A stretch of DNA of 64,000 nucleotides. Origin: Chromatiales bacterium (GTDB lineage: Bacteria; Pseudomonadota; Gammaproteobacteria; Chromatiales; Chromatiaceae). Shown here piece by piece: positions 9,796 through 18,285 of the stretch. The translations under genes and the position numbers were made by a program. The stretch's first letter is position 1; each line of letters begins with the position of its first letter. Location: positions 62,001 to 126,000 of the forward strand of contig JAKSBX010000156.1 in the NCBI GenBank assembly GCA_022360905.1. The letters run 5' to 3'. The notes below the pieces were generated by a model, which worked only from the letters and a program-made list of their open reading frames with translations, did no database searches and was not told where the DNA came from.

Positions 9796-10922
9796 GATTT
9801 CTTATCCAAGTCGTCAATGGTAACGGTTTCATGTTGTGCAGCCGCTTTCGCCCGGGTGCTGCGATTGAGTGCGCCAGCAGCGGCACCCAGTGCAACACCG
9901 GCACCCACAACATAGCCTGTCTTTCTGGTGAGATCGCTATCTGGAATGGAGAGCGCGTTATAAAAACCGCCGGCATCCCAAAAGTCGGGCTCAGAACACC
10001 CCAGACAACCATGACCAGATTCAACAGGCCAACTGGTGCCCTGATTCCATTTAGCCGTGGCGCAGGCGTTGTAGGTCATTGGGCCTTTGCAACCCAGCCG
10101 GAACAGACACCACCCCTTCCGTGCACCTTCATCGTCAAACGTCTCGGCAAACAGACCTTTGTCATAAAAAGGCCGTCGATAACATCGGTCGTGAATGCTC
10201 TGCCCAAAGAACACCATCGGCCGCCCCAGATCATCCAGTTCAGGGAGTGAACCAAAGGTCAGGAAGTGGGCCAGTACACCGGTAATTACCGTAGGGATAG
10301 GTGGACAGCCGGATACATTGACCACCGGTTTATCCTTGATGATCTCACCCACGGAGACCGCACCGGTGGGATTGGGATTGGCATGAGGCAGACCTCCGAA
10401 TGCGGCACAACTACCTACCGCGACCACCGCCGCTGCACCGGCCACAGTCTCTTCAAGCATTTGCAGATTACTGATACCGGCAATCGCCGAATAGCCCGGA
10501 TTGGCCAATGGAATGGAACCATCGACAACCACGATATATTTGCCTTCATTCTCATGCATGGCCGCTTCCCTGGCCGCTTCCGCGGCATCACCTGACGCAA
10601 CCTGCAAGGTATGGTGATAATCCAGTGAAATATGATCGAATATCAGGTTTTCCACACTTGGGGAGTGACTACGGGTCAGAGACTCGGTACAACCGGTACA
10701 CTCCTGAAATGAGAGCCAGATCACCGATGGGCGTCTAGCTTTCTCCAGTGCCTGCGCAATCGCAGGAACCATGGTTGGTGGCAACGCCATCATCGATGCG
10801 GTGGCGGCGCAATACTTCAGAAATCCCCGCCTGGAGACCCCTTGCTGACGTAGGCTTTCGCCGAGTGTCATAGAGAGTTTTTTTCGATCATCAGCCATCA
10901 CAACTCCTACCGCTTCGATCAA
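9792..10922 (-). CDS. hynS: [NiFe] hydrogenase small subunit
   Basis: Tat signal (SRRGFLKYCAATASMMALPP), proximal cluster motif QECTGCTES, GHGCLGCSEPDFWD distal region. Confidence 0.95.
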   Translation of the reverse strand: MIEAVGVVMADDRKKLSMTLGESLRQQGVSRRGFLKYCAATASMMALPPTMVPAIAQALEKARRPSVIWLSFQECTGCTESLTRSHSPSVENLIFDHISLDYHHTLQVASGDAAEAAREAAMHENEGKYIVVVDGSIPLANPGYSAIAGISNLQMLEETVAGAAAVVAVGSCAAFGGLPHANPNPTGAVSVGEIIKDKPVVNVSGCPPIPTVITGVLAHFLTFGSLPELDDLGRPMVFFGQSIHDRCYRRPFYDKGLFAETFDDEGARKGWCLFRLGCKGPMTYNACATAKWNQGTSWPVESGHGCLGCSEPDFWDAGGFYNALSIPDSDLTRKTGYVVGAGVALGAAAGALNRSTRAKAAAQHETVTIDDLDKKS

Positions 10923-10940
10923 AATGCGGACTTAATGGTC

Positions 10941-11363
10941 TTATGGGCTTGCTAACCCTAACTGTTCTTCTAGCCGGTCTATGGCGTCAACGATATCTTC
11001 CTGCTGTGAGAATACGATTTGTGGAACAGAGCCGATCTCGATCTGCAAAGCGACACGTTCGCCCTCGGCATTCCGATGATCGACAACCCAGACCCCGGAA
11101 AATGCCGTCTCCCAGATGGTGCTTTCACCCAAAGCATCCATCGTCATATTGATTTCGCCTCGGCCCAGCAGGCGTAACAGCTCCTCTTCATCACCCGGCC
11201 CAAACGGCAGTGAACGCAAATCGATGCAACTCTGTTCACCTTCGGCGGAGAAGCGCTGAAGGGCGTGGTGGATTTCGTGCATGATGGGGAGTGCGTTCCC
11301 ATGGCTGGTCTGAGTGCCTTCGGGAGTCTCTACTTTTATGGCGATGTCCTGGATTCGCTGCAT
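10941..11363 (-). CDS. HupH/HyaF-family hydrogenase expression protein
   Basis: 140 aa; PIMHEIHHALQRF...SFLPFGPGDEEELLRLLG-type sequence and ...ESTIWETAFSGVWVVDH typical of the HupH C-terminal domain; upstream of hynS. Confidence 0.75.
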   Translation of the reverse strand: MQRIQDIAIKVETPEGTQTSHGNALPIMHEIHHALQRFSAEGEQSCIDLRSLPFGPGDEEELLRLLGRGEINMTMDALGESTIWETAFSGVWVVDHRNAEGERVALQIEIGSVPQIVFSQQEDIVDAIDRLEEQLGLASP

Positions 11364-11385
11364 CAGGAAAGCCCTAAATATTTAC

Positions 11386-11417
11386 TTATCAGAAAGAATA
11401 TCACCTATTTCTGATAA
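11386..11417. promoter_or_regulatory. 10-bp perfect inverted repeat upstream of hupH-like gene
   Basis: TTATCAGAAA-12 nt-TTTCTGATAA, between the maturation protease stop and the HupH-like start, 23 bp upstream of the latter. Confidence 0.4.
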
Positions 11418-11488
11418 AGGTGCTGATCTGGATCATCAATGAGACATTAAAAGATCTGATTATTATGAGAAGATTAAATAAAATCCTG

Positions 11489-12031
11489 TTATGAAATTAT
11501 TCCCCATTCATTAAGTATGGATATTATTTCATTGATGCCCTGCTCTACCGATGGGGCAACCGCATCACTCAGGGTCTCCCCCCAATCCAGCTCTTTCGGT
11601 TCAATACCCACCAGGCAGCGCTGAGCCGGCAGGGTTTCCGATAAACGAGCAATGTCCAATAAATCCCCCAGGCTGACTTCGTGAACACTTGACCGGTTAC
11701 CACTCAGGTAACGATCCATTGCTTCGTTATGAAACACCTGAAGTGTACCGGGTGGCTGTTTCATGCGCGCCGCATCCACCACGATCAATCCATCGGCATC
11801 GGCAATGGGTTCTGCCAGCGTAAAACTCAGAGTACCTCCATCCATATAGGTAACCCCGGGAATATCCCCGGTCTTCTGTTGCATGGCAGTCACTAAATGG
11901 ATGCCAATACCCTCGTCACTGAGCAGGGTGTTTCCAATGCCCAGGATTAAAACGCTTTCTATCGTCATATTCTCAGTCCTGAAATCTACCGAGTTATTGT
12001 GCTTGATCAACATTCTACCTTGAAGCAACAC
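11489..12031 (-). CDS. Hydrogenase maturation protease (HupD/HyaD family)
   Basis: VLILGIGNTLLSDEGIGIHLV...VVDAARM...EVSLGDLLDIARL...LVGIEPKELDWGETLS. Probable start is internal (MTIESVLILGIGN). Confidence 0.92.
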   Translation of the reverse strand: MLLQGRMLIKHNNSVDFRTENMTIESVLILGIGNTLLSDEGIGIHLVTAMQQKTGDIPGVTYMDGGTLSFTLAEPIADADGLIVVDAARMKQPPGTLQVFHNEAMDRYLSGNRSSVHEVSLGDLLDIARLSETLPAQRCLVGIEPKELDWGETLSDAVAPSVEQGINEIISILNEWGIIS

Positions 12032-12220
12032 CGGACTCCCTGCGAGAATAACTTTAAGGGAAGTTTGATTGATTTGTCACGCTTGCTTAGCGCATGATCC
12101 AGGTACAGACCCGGATGATAAAGATCCCGATCTGAGCAGGCATGAATCAATCAGCTCTCCTTTGGACCTATATAGAAGCCCAAACAGGCGGACTCAATTA
12201 CCTCACAGGCAGGTTACACC

Positions 12221-12463
12221 ATGTGTCTTGGCATACCCATGCAGATAAAAGAGATTGATGGCTTCACCGCACGTTGTGAAGCCAAAGGCGTTGAAAGGGA
12301 GGTCAGCCTGTTTATGTTGCAGCATGAGGCGTTGGCTACGGATGATTTCGTGGTGGTACACGTTGGCTACGCAATACAGAAGGTCTCTCCTCAGGAGGCC
12401 CAATCCGCCTGGGAAATCTATGACGAGATGTTAACCAAAATGGATCCACAAACTGATGCATGA
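12221..12463 (+). CDS. hypC: Hydrogenase maturation factor HypC
   Basis: MCLGIPMQIKEIDG...VVVHVGYAIQKVSPQEA. Confidence 0.95.
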   Translation: MCLGIPMQIKEIDGFTARCEAKGVEREVSLFMLQHEALATDDFVVVHVGYAIQKVSPQEAQSAWEIYDEMLTKMDPQTDA

Positions 12464-12803
12464 GCTGTCGGTGTGCCAATCCATGCTGAGACAAGTGGAA
12501 GAGATCGCCCATCGTGAACAGGCGATCTCGGTGGAACGTATCATCATTCAGATCGGGCCACTCTCCGGGGTGGTTCCTGAGCTGTTGCAACAGGCCTTCA
12601 CCATAGCCAGATGCGGAACCAAAGCCGAGGCGGCAGAGTTGGTGACGGAAACCCAGCCGGTGCGGGTCCATTGTCTACAATGTGGTTATGATTCCGATGC
12701 CCAGGCCAATCGTCTGCTTTGTGCCGAGTGTGGGGACTTTCGCACCCGCCTGATCAGTGGCGACGAACTGCTGTTGGCCAGTGTTGAACTCACAAAAAAC
12801 TAA
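12456..12803 (+). CDS. hypA: Hydrogenase nickel incorporation protein HypA
   Basis: MHELSVCQSMLRQVEEIA; zinc-site CLQCG...CAECG. Confidence 0.95.
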   Translation: MHELSVCQSMLRQVEEIAHREQAISVERIIIQIGPLSGVVPELLQQAFTIARCGTKAEAAELVTETQPVRVHCLQCGYDSDAQANRLLCAECGDFRTRLISGDELLLASVELTKN

Positions 12804-12821
12804 CTTGGGAGTAGCTGTAAA

Positions 12822-13601
12822 ATGTGTGACACCTGTGGATGTAATATCACCCATGGTAATAGACATCTGATTGAAGAGGGTGGCAAACACGCCCACACCT
12901 CCGATGACCATGTCGCTATCGAGGTATTGGAAAATCTGTTGAGCGAGAACGACCATCAGGCGGCACACAACCGGGAGCACTTCGAAAAACATGGCGTGCT
13001 GGCGATCAATCTGATGTCATCTCCGGGCAGTGGCAAGACGCGTCTCTTGGAACGCACCATTGACCACCTCAAAGGCCGCTACAAAATCGGTGTCATCGAG
13101 GGGGACCTGGAGACAGAAAACGATGCCCAGCGCATCAGAGACAAAGGTGTACCGGCGATTCAGATCACCACCGGCACAGCCTGTCATCTGGACGCCCACA
13201 TGATCCATCAGGCCTTGCACCAGACACCCCTGGATGAGCTGGACCTGCTGTTTATCGAGAACGTGGGAAATCTGGTCTGTCCGGCAAGCTTCGACCTGGG
13301 GCAACACCTCAATGTCACCCTGTTATCGGTAACCGAAGGGGATGACAAACCGGCCAAGTACCCAGTGATCTTCCGTGCAGCAGATCACGTTCTGATCACC
13401 AAATCAGACCTGCTCCCCCTATTGGATGATTTCAACCCCGACAACGCGAGCCAGTCACTGCAACAACTCGCCTATAAAAACCCGATCACGCTGATTTCAG
13501 CAAAATCGGACCAGGGCATGGATGAGTGGCTTGCCTGGCTGGAGGCACAAATAAATCAGACAAGGACGAACTCGACAGAACTGGAAACAGCATCACTCTA
13601 A
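12822..13601 (+). CDS. hypB: Hydrogenase nickel incorporation GTPase HypB
   Basis: MCDTCGCNIT N-terminus, P-loop MSSPGSGKT, IENVGNLVCPASFDLG. Confidence 0.96.
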   Translation: MCDTCGCNITHGNRHLIEEGGKHAHTSDDHVAIEVLENLLSENDHQAAHNREHFEKHGVLAINLMSSPGSGKTRLLERTIDHLKGRYKIGVIEGDLETENDAQRIRDKGVPAIQITTGTACHLDAHMIHQALHQTPLDELDLLFIENVGNLVCPASFDLGQHLNVTLLSVTEGDDKPAKYPVIFRAADHVLITKSDLLPLLDDFNPDNASQSLQQLAYKNPITLISAKSDQGMDEWLAWLEAQINQTRTNSTELETASL

Positions 13602-13622
13602 GGTCGCAGGTTCGATCCAAAC

Positions 13623-14714
13623 ATGTCTCTGACTGCAAAAGCGTGGCTGACACAGCTTCGCCAGCTGCCATTAACTGAACGCTTCAGGATCATGAATGTC
13701 TGTGGTGGACACGAACGATCCATTACGCAGGCCGGATTGCGTGGCGCCCTCCCGACGCAGATCGAACTCATCCCGGGCCCAGGCTGCCCGGTTTGCGTCT
13801 GCCCGGAGGAGGATATCTATCAGGCGATAGAGTTGGCCCTGAATGAAGAGATCACCCTGCTCGCCTTTGGCGATATGTTGCGGGTACCGGTAAATGTCAG
13901 TAAACAGCAGCCCCGTTCCCTCGATCAGGCCCATGGAGCCGGTGCCGATATCCGGCCCATCGCCTCACCAATCGAGGCGCTGAAGCTGGCAAAATCCGAT
14001 CCGAACCGGGAGTTTGTCTTCTTTGCGGCTGGATTTGAGACGACCACCGCACCGGTTGCCTCCCTGCTGGTAGAGGGTATACCGGACAACCTCTCGATCC
14101 TGCTCTCCGGTCGCCTAACCTGGCCGGCCGTCTCTATGCTGCTGGAATCCGATACCCCAGGTTTCGATGCTCTGGTGGCTCCGGGACATGTGGCCACTGT
14201 CATGGGACCTGAAGAGTGGCAATTTGTCGTCGAAAAACATCAACTGCCGGCTGCCGTAGCCGGATTCACCAGTGAAAGCCTGCTGGCGGCAACCTACTCT
14301 GTCTGCCGCCAATCCCTGGAAGATCGGCGTTTTCTCGATAACTGTTATGCGGAACTTGTTAAACCCGAGGGAAACCCAAGCGCAAGAGCCCATTTGAGTG
14401 CCGCCCTTGAGGTTGTCGATGCCAATTGGCGGGGTATTGGTACCATTCCACAGTCAGGTTTTTCACTGCATGCCGACTATGCCCAATGGGATGCCAGACT
14501 CCGCTATCCCGAGTATGACAAAGCCGATCGTAAACGGGCCGGAGAGATGCCGGCCGGTTGTGATTGTGCCCAGGTGGTATTGGGCAAAAAGTATCCCAAT
14601 CAATGCAAACTCTACGGTACTGCCTGTGTACCACGGAATCCTGTTGGACCCTGTATGGTTTCGGATGAAGGGGCTTGCCGGATATGGTGGAGTGGCGGTG
14701 TAAGACCGGACTAA
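13623..14714 (+). CDS. hypD: Hydrogenase formation protein HypD
   Basis: NVCGGHERSITQAGLRGALP, GPGCPVCVCP, FFAAGFETT, GTACVPRNPVGPCMVSDEGACRIWW. Confidence 0.96.
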   Translation: MSLTAKAWLTQLRQLPLTERFRIMNVCGGHERSITQAGLRGALPTQIELIPGPGCPVCVCPEEDIYQAIELALNEEITLLAFGDMLRVPVNVSKQQPRSLDQAHGAGADIRPIASPIEALKLAKSDPNREFVFFAAGFETTTAPVASLLVEGIPDNLSILLSGRLTWPAVSMLLESDTPGFDALVAPGHVATVMGPEEWQFVVEKHQLPAAVAGFTSESLLAATYSVCRQSLEDRRFLDNCYAELVKPEGNPSARAHLSAALEVVDANWRGIGTIPQSGFSLHADYAQWDARLRYPEYDKADRKRAGEMPAGCDCAQVVLGKKYPNQCKLYGTACVPRNPVGPCMVSDEGACRIWWSGGVRPD

Positions 14715-14878
14715 CTCGTCGAAACTAGACTCAACGATTAATTCCACGCCTAGTTCAGCGACAGATTCACCGATGGGTTGTTTCCAGCCAGTTCGGCTAT
14801 TCAGCCCGGTGAGCAACTCTACCTCGGCTGACACAATGCGCTATGCAACTCTGAAGTAACCTCATTGGATGTTCTAAA

Positions 14879-14944
14879 CAACACCGGTTTCTCCATGGGC
14901 GTACAATCCGTTACACAGCACCCATGGAGTGTTACACGGTGTTG
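14879..14944. repeat. Nested inverted repeat between hypD and TonB receptor
   Basis: Outer arms CAACACCG (14879-14886)/CGGTGTTG (14937-14944); inner arms CTCCATGGG (14891-14899)/CCCATGGAG (14921-14929). Confidence 0.75.
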
Positions 14945-15098
14945 CATCTATGATGACATGTAGATCCGGGCAGGGATGGCTACTATGAGCCGAAGGATAA
15001 GGGAATCACTATCTGTTTAACCGCTAGATACTCCTTTGAGCATGCAGATAGCTTCATCTGTAGAAAAGCAATGGCGATTTATCAGGGAAGGAGCAGCC

Positions 15099-17120
15099 AT
15101 GAATCGTAAAATCATCAAGGAATTTGTCGCCCGGGGGTGCTTACTACTGGCCCTCACAATCGGCGCCAGGGGTGCAATTGCCGAGGAGCGTGAACAACTG
15201 GAACAGATTACTGTCACGCCAGATCAGGAGCCTTCCAGTCTTGAGACAGCGCCCCCTCTGGGTTACCACATCGACAGAAAAACCATGGATAGAATACCCG
15301 GTAGCGGCAGTGATCCATTGCGCGCCATGCAAGCGCTGCCTGGGGTGACCGTCAATGATGATACCAGTGCCGACCCGGCGATTCGCGGCTCCCGCCCGGA
15401 AGATAACAGCTACTTTGTCGATTTCCTGCCTGCTGGCTATCTGTTCCATGCCGGGGGTACAGTGAGTGTATTCAACACCCAATTGGTGGAGAGCTTCGAT
15501 TACCTTCCGGCGGCCTATGGCGCTGAATACCATGGTGGCACAGGTGCGGTGATCGACACCCGATTGCGTGACCCCCGTAGTGACGAGTTTACCACTACCA
15601 TTGATGTCAGCGTGCTTCAGGCCGGTGTACTGCTCGAAGGACCGGTGAGTGCAGGACACTCATTCTATCTGGCCGGCCGAATGAGCTATATGGATCTGAT
15701 CTTAGAGGATATCGTGGAAGACAACGAAGACGGTATCGAATTCGTTCAATTTCCGCGCTACACAGATTATCAGGGGAAATACCTCTGGCAAATGCACAAC
15801 GGCAGCCGCCTCAGACTGCAAGCGACCGGTGCCAGCGATGAGATGGAGGTGACACTGGACTCCGACAGCGATACCGCACAACAGGAGCCGGTACTGATCG
15901 GTACCCACAGCAACGATACGGCATACCATAGCCAGGGTATCGTCTGGGAGTCCTCCCCTGGGATTAGGGAAACCACGCTCGCTAGCGGGCACATGAGTAG
16001 TGAAACCCGCGCTCAAGCAGCCGCAGCGGGTGACTGGGCGGTGGAGACAGATACTTGGTTTGCCAAAGGGCGATGGACTCAGTCACTGGGCAGCAAACAC
16101 CTTCTCGCCCTTGGTGGAGAGGTTTCCCGTTTAAAAGTTGACTACGACATCAGTTTTCGCGACACCGGCTGCACCGAATTCGATGTGGACTGTAGCTACA
16201 CCGATGCTGATCAGCTTAATAGCGATGCCCAGGTTGAAGTGACCTCCGAGCAACTCTACATTGAAGACAACTGGTATCCCAATCAAAAGCTTGCTATCAC
16301 AGCAGGCCTCTCCGGGCAGCACGAAGACTACCTGGATGAGACTTTTATCGAACCGCGTCTGCGTATCGAGTATTCCCAGCAGGACGAATGGACATACAGT
16401 GCTGGATTCGGTCGATATCATCAAATGCCCAGCCTGATTCAAGTGGAGAAGGTGTTCGGAAATCCCCAACTGAGTCATTTCGACGCTACCCACTATGTGG
16501 CGGGTATAGAACATATCGGTATGGATGGATGGGAGTGGAAGTCAGAGCTCTACTACAAAGTGATCGACAATCTTGTCAGCAGTGATCCAGTAACGCGCTA
16601 CAACAACTCCGGAGAAGGCAAGGCCGCCGGTGTGGAGCTGTTTCTGCGTAAAATACGCACCGATCGCTGGTCGGGCTGGCTTTCGTTGGCGCTGTCCAAA
16701 GCAGAACGCACCGATACGGCAACAGGCGAGCGTTTTCCATTTGAATACGATCAGCCTGTCGCAGTCACCCTGGTAGGTAACTACCATATCAACGGAAACT
16801 GGGAAGTAGGCGCCAAGTGGTGGTACCACTCTGGCGCACCCTATACCCCCATCATCGGCTCAACTGAAGACACAGAGAGAGAAGAGCGCTACAGGCCGGT
16901 CTATGGCGACATCAATTCTGAACGTATGCCGGACTACCACCGCCTGGATCTACGCTTGAGCCGTCGTTTCAGCGACAAGACCACCGCCTATGTCGAACTG
17001 ATCAATGCCTATGGAAAGAAGAATGTCAGCGGTTACGAATATAACGCTGATTACAGTGATCGCGATCCTATCTACCAATTACCGATGCTGATCTCGTTTG
17101 GTGTCACTTCCAGTTTTTGA
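15099..17120 (+). CDS. TonB-dependent outer membrane receptor
   Basis: Signal peptide, plug (MQALPGVTVNDDTSADPAIRGSRPEDNSYFVDF), beta-barrel repeats ending ...PMLISFGVTSSF. Start chosen at MNRKIIKEF (ORF begins at 15036). Confidence 0.88.
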   Translation: MNRKIIKEFVARGCLLLALTIGARGAIAEEREQLEQITVTPDQEPSSLETAPPLGYHIDRKTMDRIPGSGSDPLRAMQALPGVTVNDDTSADPAIRGSRPEDNSYFVDFLPAGYLFHAGGTVSVFNTQLVESFDYLPAAYGAEYHGGTGAVIDTRLRDPRSDEFTTTIDVSVLQAGVLLEGPVSAGHSFYLAGRMSYMDLILEDIVEDNEDGIEFVQFPRYTDYQGKYLWQMHNGSRLRLQATGASDEMEVTLDSDSDTAQQEPVLIGTHSNDTAYHSQGIVWESSPGIRETTLASGHMSSETRAQAAAAGDWAVETDTWFAKGRWTQSLGSKHLLALGGEVSRLKVDYDISFRDTGCTEFDVDCSYTDADQLNSDAQVEVTSEQLYIEDNWYPNQKLAITAGLSGQHEDYLDETFIEPRLRIEYSQQDEWTYSAGFGRYHQMPSLIQVEKVFGNPQLSHFDATHYVAGIEHIGMDGWEWKSELYYKVIDNLVSSDPVTRYNNSGEGKAAGVELFLRKIRTDRWSGWLSLALSKAERTDTATGERFPFEYDQPVAVTLVGNYHINGNWEVGAKWWYHSGAPYTPIIGSTEDTEREERYRPVYGDINSERMPDYHRLDLRLSRRFSDKTTAYVELINAYGKKNVSGYEYNADYSDRDPIYQLPMLISFGVTSSF

Positions 17121-17331
17121 AGTAGCGCTCGGTATGGACCATATAGGCGAGAATCGGTTAAAAATCGTTAACAATTGACCCTCAGCCACTCTTTACAAAA
17201 CCAACCACAAGTCTCTGATCACACACTAGTTAGTGAGCATATTTGGTGCTTTTGCAGAACTCAATGAAACTCGCCCCCTCCGATAAAGGTCTATACTTAA
17301 ACTAATACATACTGTTTTACTGGGTTTTAGT

Positions 17332-18282
17332 ATGCGCAGAATCGGGCAGAGGATCATGCAATGGATCGCTGAGTGGCTGACCAAAGAAGGTCCGCCCTCC
17401 TCTTCCCCATTGTGTGATTTCAATCGACTCAGTTATGAACTTCGGCCAGGTGACGTGTTGCTGGTCGAGGGGCGCAGTCGTGTCAGCAATGTCATCAAAA
17501 CCATCACCCAAAGCACTTGGACCCACTCCGCCCTCTACATCGGCAGAATCTACGATATCCGGGATCCCGATCTGCAACAGCGGGTGAGGATGGCCTACAA
17601 GGGGGATCTGAGCGAGCAGCTGATGGTCGAGGCGCTGCTCGGTGAAGGCACCATCATCGCCCCAGTCTCCAAATATCGCCGTGACCACCTGCGAATCTGT
17701 CGGCCTACCGGCCTGGAACCGGAAGATGCCCATAAAGTGGTGGCGCATGCCATCAAGCATATCGGCACAGATTATGACGTCCGCCATCTGCTGGACTTAG
17801 CACGGTTTTTCTTTCCTTGGGGTTTTTTACCGAGACGCTGGCGATCCAGTCTGTTCGAACACAATGCAGGCATGCCGACCCGCACTGTCTGTTCCTCCAT
17901 GCTCGCATCGGCCTTCAATCGAGTCAATTTTCCGATCCTGCCATTCATTGATCGTGACGATGACGGCAGTCTGCGCTTCTTCAAACGTAACCCCAGACTC
18001 TTCACGCCTAAGGATTTCGATTACTCCCCCTATTTCGACATTATCAAATATCCGTTTCTGGGGCTGGATGATCTGGGAGTCTACCGCCGGCTACCCTGGT
18101 GTGAGGATGACATTCTCTACAACGACGACGAACGGGCCTTTGTGGCCGCAACCCGTGGTGAGACCGTGAGCCGTGTGGATGACCGCACCGTATTCTCATT
18201 CACCAAGAAGGATAAAGAAAAAGCAGAACCCATTGATGACAATACGCCCTCCGTTCCTAACACCACCGTTAAGGGAGGCTGA
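17332..18282 (+). CDS. Permuted NlpC/P60 (YiiX/YebB-like) cysteine hydrolase
   Basis: LRPGDVLLVEG...WTHSALYIG...VEALLGEGTIIAP...TVCSSMLASAF arrangement typical of the YiiX family; 3 nt between its stop and fadE. Confidence 0.75.
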   Translation: MRRIGQRIMQWIAEWLTKEGPPSSSPLCDFNRLSYELRPGDVLLVEGRSRVSNVIKTITQSTWTHSALYIGRIYDIRDPDLQQRVRMAYKGDLSEQLMVEALLGEGTIIAPVSKYRRDHLRICRPTGLEPEDAHKVVAHAIKHIGTDYDVRHLLDLARFFFPWGFLPRRWRSSLFEHNAGMPTRTVCSSMLASAFNRVNFPILPFIDRDDDGSLRFFKRNPRLFTPKDFDYSPYFDIIKYPFLGLDDLGVYRRLPWCEDDILYNDDERAFVAATRGETVSRVDDRTVFSFTKKDKEKAEPIDDNTPSVPNTTVKGG

Positions 18283-18285
18283 CCG

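Noticed and set aside
12001-12220. FNR-like sites in the hyp/protease divergent region (TTGATCAA, TTGATTGATTTG)
   Set aside because: None matches TTGAT-N4-ATCAA with acceptable spacing; too weak to call.
14463-14834. 123-aa minus-strand ORF at the hypD 3' end (MSAEVELLTGLNSRTGW...)
   Set aside because: The first ~45 residues look protein-like, but most of it is antisense to conserved hypD sequence; no family recognised. Could be a decayed gene fragment, not supportable.
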